A stretch of DNA of 9,223 bases from an uncultured Bacillota bacterium (GTDB lineage Bacteria > Bacillota > Dehalobacteriia > UBA4068 > UBA4997). A program made the position numbers and the translations under genes. Below are positions 6,330 through 9,223 of the stretch, in pieces. The notes under the pieces are model-generated. The model was not told where the DNA came from. It worked only from the letters and a program-made list of their open reading frames with translations, and did no database searches. Within the stretch, counting starts at the first letter, position 1. Each line of letters begins with the position of its first letter. The stretch covers positions 1-9,223 of the forward strand of contig CAQWMM010000063.1 of NCBI GenBank assembly GCA_948907985.1. Direction: 5' to 3'.

Positions 6330-6364
6330 AATCAACAGAAATCAACTCAAGGGGGCATAGAAAA

Positions 6365-7543
6365 ATGCAGTTAAAAAAAAATTCCCACCATATTCTGGCC
6401 TTGGGGCACCTTTGTTCCGATATAAACCAAGGTGTACTTTCCGCCATTCTGCCATTCTTAATTGCAGCCTACCATTATGATTACGCCACCGCCGCCACCC
6501 TGGTTATGGCGTCTAATATTGTCAATTCTGCCATCCAGCCGTTTTTTGGCTTTTGGGCGGATAAAAAAAGCCGGCCCTGGCTGATGACCTTAGGCGTGCT
6601 GCTGGCCGGCGGCGGCATGGCGCTGGCCGGTTTAATCAGCAATTTTTATGGCTTGTGTGCCGCCGTGATGATTAGCGGCCTGGGCACGGCAATGTTCCAT
6701 CCGCAGGCGGCACAGTTGGTGAACCGCGGCGCCGACGAGCAAAGCAAAGCCACCCGGCTGGGCGTCTTTTCCTTTGGCGGCAACCTGGGCTTCACTCTGG
6801 GGCCAATTTTAGCCAGCGCGGCCGTCAGCTGCTTTGGCCTGCCCGGCACGCTGATTTTCCTGCTGCCGCCGCTGCTTTTTGCGCCCTTGGCCACGCTGGC
6901 CTTTAGCAACGAAAGCACCGCCGAAAAAGCGGCAGCCGCCAGCCAAAGCCCGCTTGGCGAAGACCGCTGGGGCGCTTTTGCCGCCTTAACCCTGCTGGTT
7001 ATGGGCCGCTCCACTATTTATGCCGGCGTAAACACTTTTTTGGTTCTCTATTTAATCAATGAGTTCGGCCTGGCCAAAACAACGGCCAGCGCCTGCCTGA
7101 GCATTTACTTCGCCGTCTGCGCCCTCTGTTCGCTTTTAGGCGGCAAAATGGCCGATTTGTACGGCAGCCACCGCATAATTCGTCTGGCCTTTGGGCTATA
7201 TTTGCCAGCCATTGCGCTGTTTTCCGCCACGCATAATCTGCCCGGCCTGTTGGCCCTGCTGCTGCTGATGGGCGCCGGTATCGGTCTGGGTTACAGCCCC
7301 ATGGTGCTGATTGGCCAAAAATACCTGCCCCACCACGTCGGCTTTGCCTCAGGCATAACTCTTGGGCTGTCCGTCAGTGTGGGCGGTATCATGTCGCCGC
7401 TTCTGGGCAGGCTGGGGGATAATTTTGGTTTGAATACCGTGTTCCTCGTCTTAACTGCGGTGGCCGCCGTGCCCTTTATTGTTTCGCTGCTTTTGCCCAA
7501 AACTGACGCCTTTCCCAGGCAGGTTCAGAAACAGCAGGCTTAA
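6365..7543 (+). CDS. Fsr-type (fosmidomycin-resistance-like) MFS efflux transporter
   Basis: This is a 392-residue major facilitator protein with about 12 membrane helices, expected to export a small molecule by proton antiport. It matches the Fsr branch: L-G-H-L-C-S-D-I-N-Q-G (13-23) with ILPFL in TM1; the loop-2/3 signature QPFFGFWADKKSRPW (58-72, MFS motif A); GTAMFHPQAAQLV (107-119), the family's FHPE/Q block; and GVFSFGGNLGFTLGPILA (133-150). The second half repeats motif A as GGKMADLYGSHR (259-270). The low-complexity EKAAAASQS stretch (188-195) is the central cytoplasmic loop. ATG 6365 has AAGGGGG upstream with about 9 bp spacing. The gene is divergent from the AraC gene and probably under its control. 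Fosmidomycin itself need not be the substrate; members differ. It is monocistronic and convergent with the DUF2284 gene. Confidence 0.92.
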   Translation: MQLKKNSHHILALGHLCSDINQGVLSAILPFLIAAYHYDYATAATLVMASNIVNSAIQPFFGFWADKKSRPWLMTLGVLLAGGGMALAGLISNFYGLCAAVMISGLGTAMFHPQAAQLVNRGADEQSKATRLGVFSFGGNLGFTLGPILASAAVSCFGLPGTLIFLLPPLLFAPLATLAFSNESTAEKAAAASQSPLGEDRWGAFAALTLLVMGRSTIYAGVNTFLVLYLINEFGLAKTTASACLSIYFAVCALCSLLGGKMADLYGSHRIIRLAFGLYLPAIALFSATHNLPGLLALLLLMGAGIGLGYSPMVLIGQKYLPHHVGFASGITLGLSVSVGGIMSPLLGRLGDNFGLNTVFLVLTAVAAVPFIVSLLLPKTDAFPRQVQKQQA

Positions 7544-7603
7544 ATACTCCGCCTACTGTCCTGGCCAAATATGGATTTAGCCTCGTCATACCGGACTTTT
7601 CGA

Positions 7604-8140
7604 TTATTCCGGCAGCAGCAGGCCGCCGATCAGCGTTAAATACTCCGGCATCTCCCCCGCTTTAATCCATTGCAGCGGCCGTTGAAAATATAACTCGGCG
7701 GTTTTGCCCACATCGCCGCCCAATGATTCAATGGAATGGCGCATTTTATCCGGCTGCCGGCAGGGCTGGCCCTGTGGGCGGCTGCACTGGGCGCAAAGCT
7801 GGCAGCTGCCGGCGGACAAGGCCATTGCCCCGGGCTGGGCCTCTTCCGCCGCCCAAAGCTCGGCCAGCATTTTTTCCTTTTCCTGCCAAAGCCCCGCCAT
7901 CAAATCAGCCAGAACCGCCCCCGGCAAAGGCGTCAGCACCGCTGCCCGCAAACGAAGATTTTTAAACCGCTGCCAAACTGCCAGCGGCTCAAAATCAAAG
8001 GACGGACAAGACCAGCGTTTATCAAAGTTTTCACACTCACGGCAAAAGCCCAGAAACTTTTCCACATCCACGCATTTTTCCAAATACTCCGCCACTGCTA
8101 CGTTGGCCTCCGCCCGCTGCACGTTATATAATTCACTCAT
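7604..8140 (-). CDS. DUF2284 cysteine-rich putative metal-binding protein
   Basis: This is a 178-residue soluble protein of the DUF2284 family, annotated as predicted metal-binding and common in anaerobes and methanogens; no reaction is established. Eight cysteines are visible: Cys23; the CRECENFDKRWSCP block (Cys33, Cys36, Cys45); and a C-terminal ferredoxin-like cluster, C-Q-L-C-A-Q-C (113-119) plus Cys127, followed by RQPDKMRHSIESLGGDV, the family's C-x-x-P-x-x-x-R-x-S-x-E-x-L-G-x-D-V signature. The CxxCxxC...C pattern suits a 4Fe-4S cluster (inference). The start at ATG 8140 has GAGGAGA at 8145-8151. The gene has its own promoter, about 100 bases of leader, and no partner gene: a convergent MFS gene lies downstream and a divergent XRE gene upstream. 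The 60 bp between this gene and the MFS gene hold only a weak CCGGA/TCCGG hairpin. Confidence 0.9.
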   Translation of the reverse strand: MSELYNVQRAEANVAVAEYLEKCVDVEKFLGFCRECENFDKRWSCPSFDFEPLAVWQRFKNLRLRAAVLTPLPGAVLADLMAGLWQEKEKMLAELWAAEEAQPGAMALSAGSCQLCAQCSRPQGQPCRQPDKMRHSIESLGGDVGKTAELYFQRPLQWIKAGEMPEYLTLIGGLLLPE

Positions 8141-8246
8141 AATATCTCCTCACAATTTTTTATGTTTTTGTAAAGAAAAAACTCTTGGTATTGCTTACAA
8201 TCGCATCGCCTTGCAACCATAGGCGCTTCCGGCCTTTTACTTTCAT

Positions 8247-8275
8247 ATTCTAACACACTTTTAGCAATTTGTACA
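8247..8275 (-). promoter_or_regulatory. Probable promoter of the DUF2284 gene
   Basis: Minus strand: -35 TGTACA (8270-8275, 4 of 6 to TTGACA), 17-bp spacer, -10 TAGAAT (8247-8252, 5 of 6). The leader to ATG 8140 is about 100 bases; I saw no riboswitch-like fold in it, only short hairpins. Confidence 0.5.
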
Positions 8276-8321
8276 CTCCCCAAGCCAATAATCTACATCA
8301 AATTCCCATAATTGACGGGTA

Positions 8322-8349
8322 TTGCGCAAGGCAAGGACTGCTTGCTTGC
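8322..8349. repeat. Nested inverted repeat upstream of and over the XRE promoter -35
   Basis: An 8-bp palindrome TTGCGCAA (8322-8329) runs into GCAAG (8326-8330) and GCAAG (8331-8335), facing CTTGC (8341-8345) and CTTGC (8345-8349). The inner pair is GCAAG-N5-CTTGC; the right arms overlap the -35 at 8346-8351. This is a good candidate operator for the XRE protein encoded just downstream. Confidence 0.55.
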
Positions 8350-8374
8350 TATTTGGAATAAACTACTATATAAT
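8346..8374 (+). promoter_or_regulatory. Sigma-A-type promoter of the XRE gene at 8421
   Basis: -35 TTGCTA (8346-8351), 17-bp spacer, perfect -10 TATAAT (8369-8374). AAGGAGG at 8405-8411 is the ribosome site for ATG 8421 (9 bp). The leader is about 40 bases. Confidence 0.72.
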
Positions 8375-8420
8375 TAAAACAGAAATTAAAACTGCACTTT
8401 AGTTAAGGAGGTTTTTTCTT

Positions 8421-8951
8421 ATGTCAATCGAACAAAGCGGCCCGACCAGCGCGACGCTTGGCAAGCGTATACGTTATTTGCGAACGCAGGCCAACCTAAC
8501 CCAGGACGATTTAGCCGGCCAATTAAACATAACCAGACAGGCGTTATCTAACTGGGAACGCGATATTAACCTACCAGATTTAGATTTACTGGAAAAAATT
8601 TGCACAATTTTTGGCGTACATATGGACGATTTAATCAGAGGAGCGATGAATATGGAATTAAATATGGAAATAAACACACCTCAGTCTGCTATTGATAATG
8701 ATACCATGAAAAATGATATTCCCAAAACAAAATTCATATTTAATAAATACGATTTGGCAATCGGCCTATTTTATTCAATCGGCATAGTTTTGGCTATTGG
8801 AGTATTTTTTGTTGGCGGCCTTTGGTCCATGTCAAGTTCCAGCGCCTGGGAAATCAGTTGGGCAACCTTTTTGTTCGCCGGTATATGTGTAGGTTTGGCT
8901 TTTGGCCTGTTGGCGCACGCTATTATAACATTAATCAGAAAAGACAGATAA
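8421..8951 (+). CDS. Second XRE-family regulator with two C-terminal TM helices
   Basis: This is a 176-residue protein. The N-terminal helix-turn-helix covers about residues 13-72 (TQDDLAGQLN as helix 2, TRQALSNWERD as helix 3, then LPDLDLLEKICTIFGVHMDDLI), a strong Cro/C1 match. A Met/Asn-rich polar linker (about 75-108) leads to two membrane helices (112-134 and about 147-172), so the DNA-binding head is held at the membrane's inner face. The architecture matches the other XRE gene at 1884-2393, but the linkers and TM segments do not look closely related, so this is a parallel rather than a fresh duplicate. The start at ATG 8421 has a strong AAGGAGG. It is monocistronic, with its own promoter, a dyad at the -35 and a strong terminator. 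Autorepression is inferred; the signal is unknown. The linker region is more AT-rich than neighbouring genes. Confidence 0.88.
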   Translation: MSIEQSGPTSATLGKRIRYLRTQANLTQDDLAGQLNITRQALSNWERDINLPDLDLLEKICTIFGVHMDDLIRGAMNMELNMEINTPQSAIDNDTMKNDIPKTKFIFNKYDLAIGLFYSIGIVLAIGVFFVGGLWSMSSSSAWEISWATFLFAGICVGLAFGLLAHAIITLIRKDR

Positions 8952-8980
8952 CAAACGCCGGCGCACTCTTCACTAAACAG

Positions 8981-9013
8981 AAACCCTCCAGCCTGAATAC
9001 CGGAGGGTTTTTT
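8981..9013 (+). terminator. Strong intrinsic terminator between convergent XRE and MCP genes
   Basis: A perfect 9-bp stem, AAACCCTCC pairing with GGAGGGTTT, has a 12-base loop and is followed by a run of T (TTTTTT from 9008). On the minus strand the same stem is followed by CTGTTT, so it may also stop transcripts from the MCP gene, though less strongly. Confidence 0.85.
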
Positions 9014-9029
9014 AATATTAAGTTACTTT

Positions 9030-9223
9030 TTAATATTTGCTGCCATAATCCAGGCTGCCGGACTTCTCATAGCTATCCGGCTGATAGGCAGGTTCTGCCG
9101 GCTGGGGTTCTTCCTGACGCGGCACAAAACCCACATCCTGTTTTAACTTGAAATGGCTCATCAACTGATCCATAATCTGCGACTGCGAAGAAAGTTCCTG
9201 GCTGGCCGCTGCTGTTTCTTCGC
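9030..9223 (-). CDS. Methyl-accepting chemotaxis protein, C-terminal end (5' part outside window)
   Basis: The minus-strand frame open from the window edge (codons from 9221) encodes 63 residues ending at TAA 9030. It begins EETAAASQELSSQSQIMDQLMSHFKL, the conserved last part of the MCP signalling domain, including a likely methylation site: an E-E pair followed by T-A-A-A, as in the consensus. The helix ends at F-K-L-K. After it comes a 37-residue Pro/Glu/Tyr-rich tail ending DYGSKY. It lacks a C-terminal xWxxF CheR/CheB tether pentapeptide. MCPs are membrane or cytoplasmic chemoreceptors that control CheA, so the organism is likely motile. The sensor domain and TM helices lie outside the window. 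The gene is convergent with the XRE gene across the 8981-9013 terminator. Confidence 0.88.
   Translation of the reverse strand, partial: EETAAASQELSSQSQIMDQLMSHFKLKQDVGFVPRQEEPQPAEPAYQPDSYEKSGSLDYGSKY

Noticed and set aside
7704..8222. 172-codon open frame and two overlapping plus-strand frames
   Set aside because: Antisense to the DUF2284 gene, whose cysteine motifs are conserved.
5282..8268. TTTTAGCAAT shared at 5282-5291 and 8259-8268
   Set aside because: A shared 10-mer is expected many times by chance in 9 kb of partly AT-rich DNA, and its position relative to the promoters differs.
8141..8345. Possible riboswitch or small RNA in the 280-bp gap
   Set aside because: Only short, weak hairpins; the DUF2284 promoter and XRE operator explain the parts that stand out.
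8822..9151. 109-codon plus-strand frame across the XRE end and the terminator
   Set aside because: It crosses a strong terminator and runs antisense to the MCP tail; no family pattern.

Overview
This window looks like ordinary chromosomal DNA from a Firmicutes-type bacterium, probably anaerobic and motile, perhaps Negativicutes or Clostridia. The signs are strong AGGAGG-type ribosome sites, TTGxxx-17-TATAAT promoters, TATAAT-rich intergenic DNA between moderately GC-rich genes, a DUF2284 Cys-cluster protein, a bacterial Na+-coupled amino-acid transporter and a chemotaxis receptor tail. No rRNA, tRNA, phage, insertion sequence or CRISPR array is visible. The taxonomic guess is weak because it rests on style and gene families, not a marker gene.

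Layout. (1) 2-1774, plus strand: the 3' end of dapF (meso-DAP/lysine pathway), a patatin-like phospholipase translationally coupled to it by a TTGA overlap, and a Uma2-family PD-(D/E)XK protein, closed by a hairpin terminator. (2) 1884-2393, minus strand: a short membrane-anchored XRE repressor with its own promoter and two inverted repeats over that promoter. (3) 5188-2545, minus strand: a two-gene operon, a neurotransmitter:sodium symporter (NSS, 11-TM MhsT/YocR type) followed 25 bp later by a SUKH-like/TPR-like protein of unknown function, ending in a strong terminator. (4) 6238-5339 (minus) and 6365-7543 (plus): an AraC-family regulator divergent from an Fsr-type MFS efflux pump. (5) 8140-7604, minus strand: a DUF2284 protein with eight cysteines. 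(6) 8421-8951, plus strand: a second membrane-anchored XRE regulator, followed by a strong terminator that separates it from the convergent 3' end of an MCP gene (9221-9030, minus strand), which has no entry among long reading frames.

What works together: the AraC/Fsr pair is a textbook regulator-transporter cassette. Its pump promoter has an extended -10 but no good -35, as expected for an activated gene. The NSS/SUKH-like pair forms one transcript. Its promoter sits in four TTGCTR hexamers spaced about 10 bp apart. The two XRE regulators share an architecture (HTH then two TM helices) and similar promoter dyads, in which TTGC-TTGC runs into the -35 box. No clearly new multi-gene system is visible. 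The most unusual signals are the helically phased hexamers upstream of the transporter, the dyads at the two XRE promoters, and the transporter-linked SUKH-like/TPR protein.
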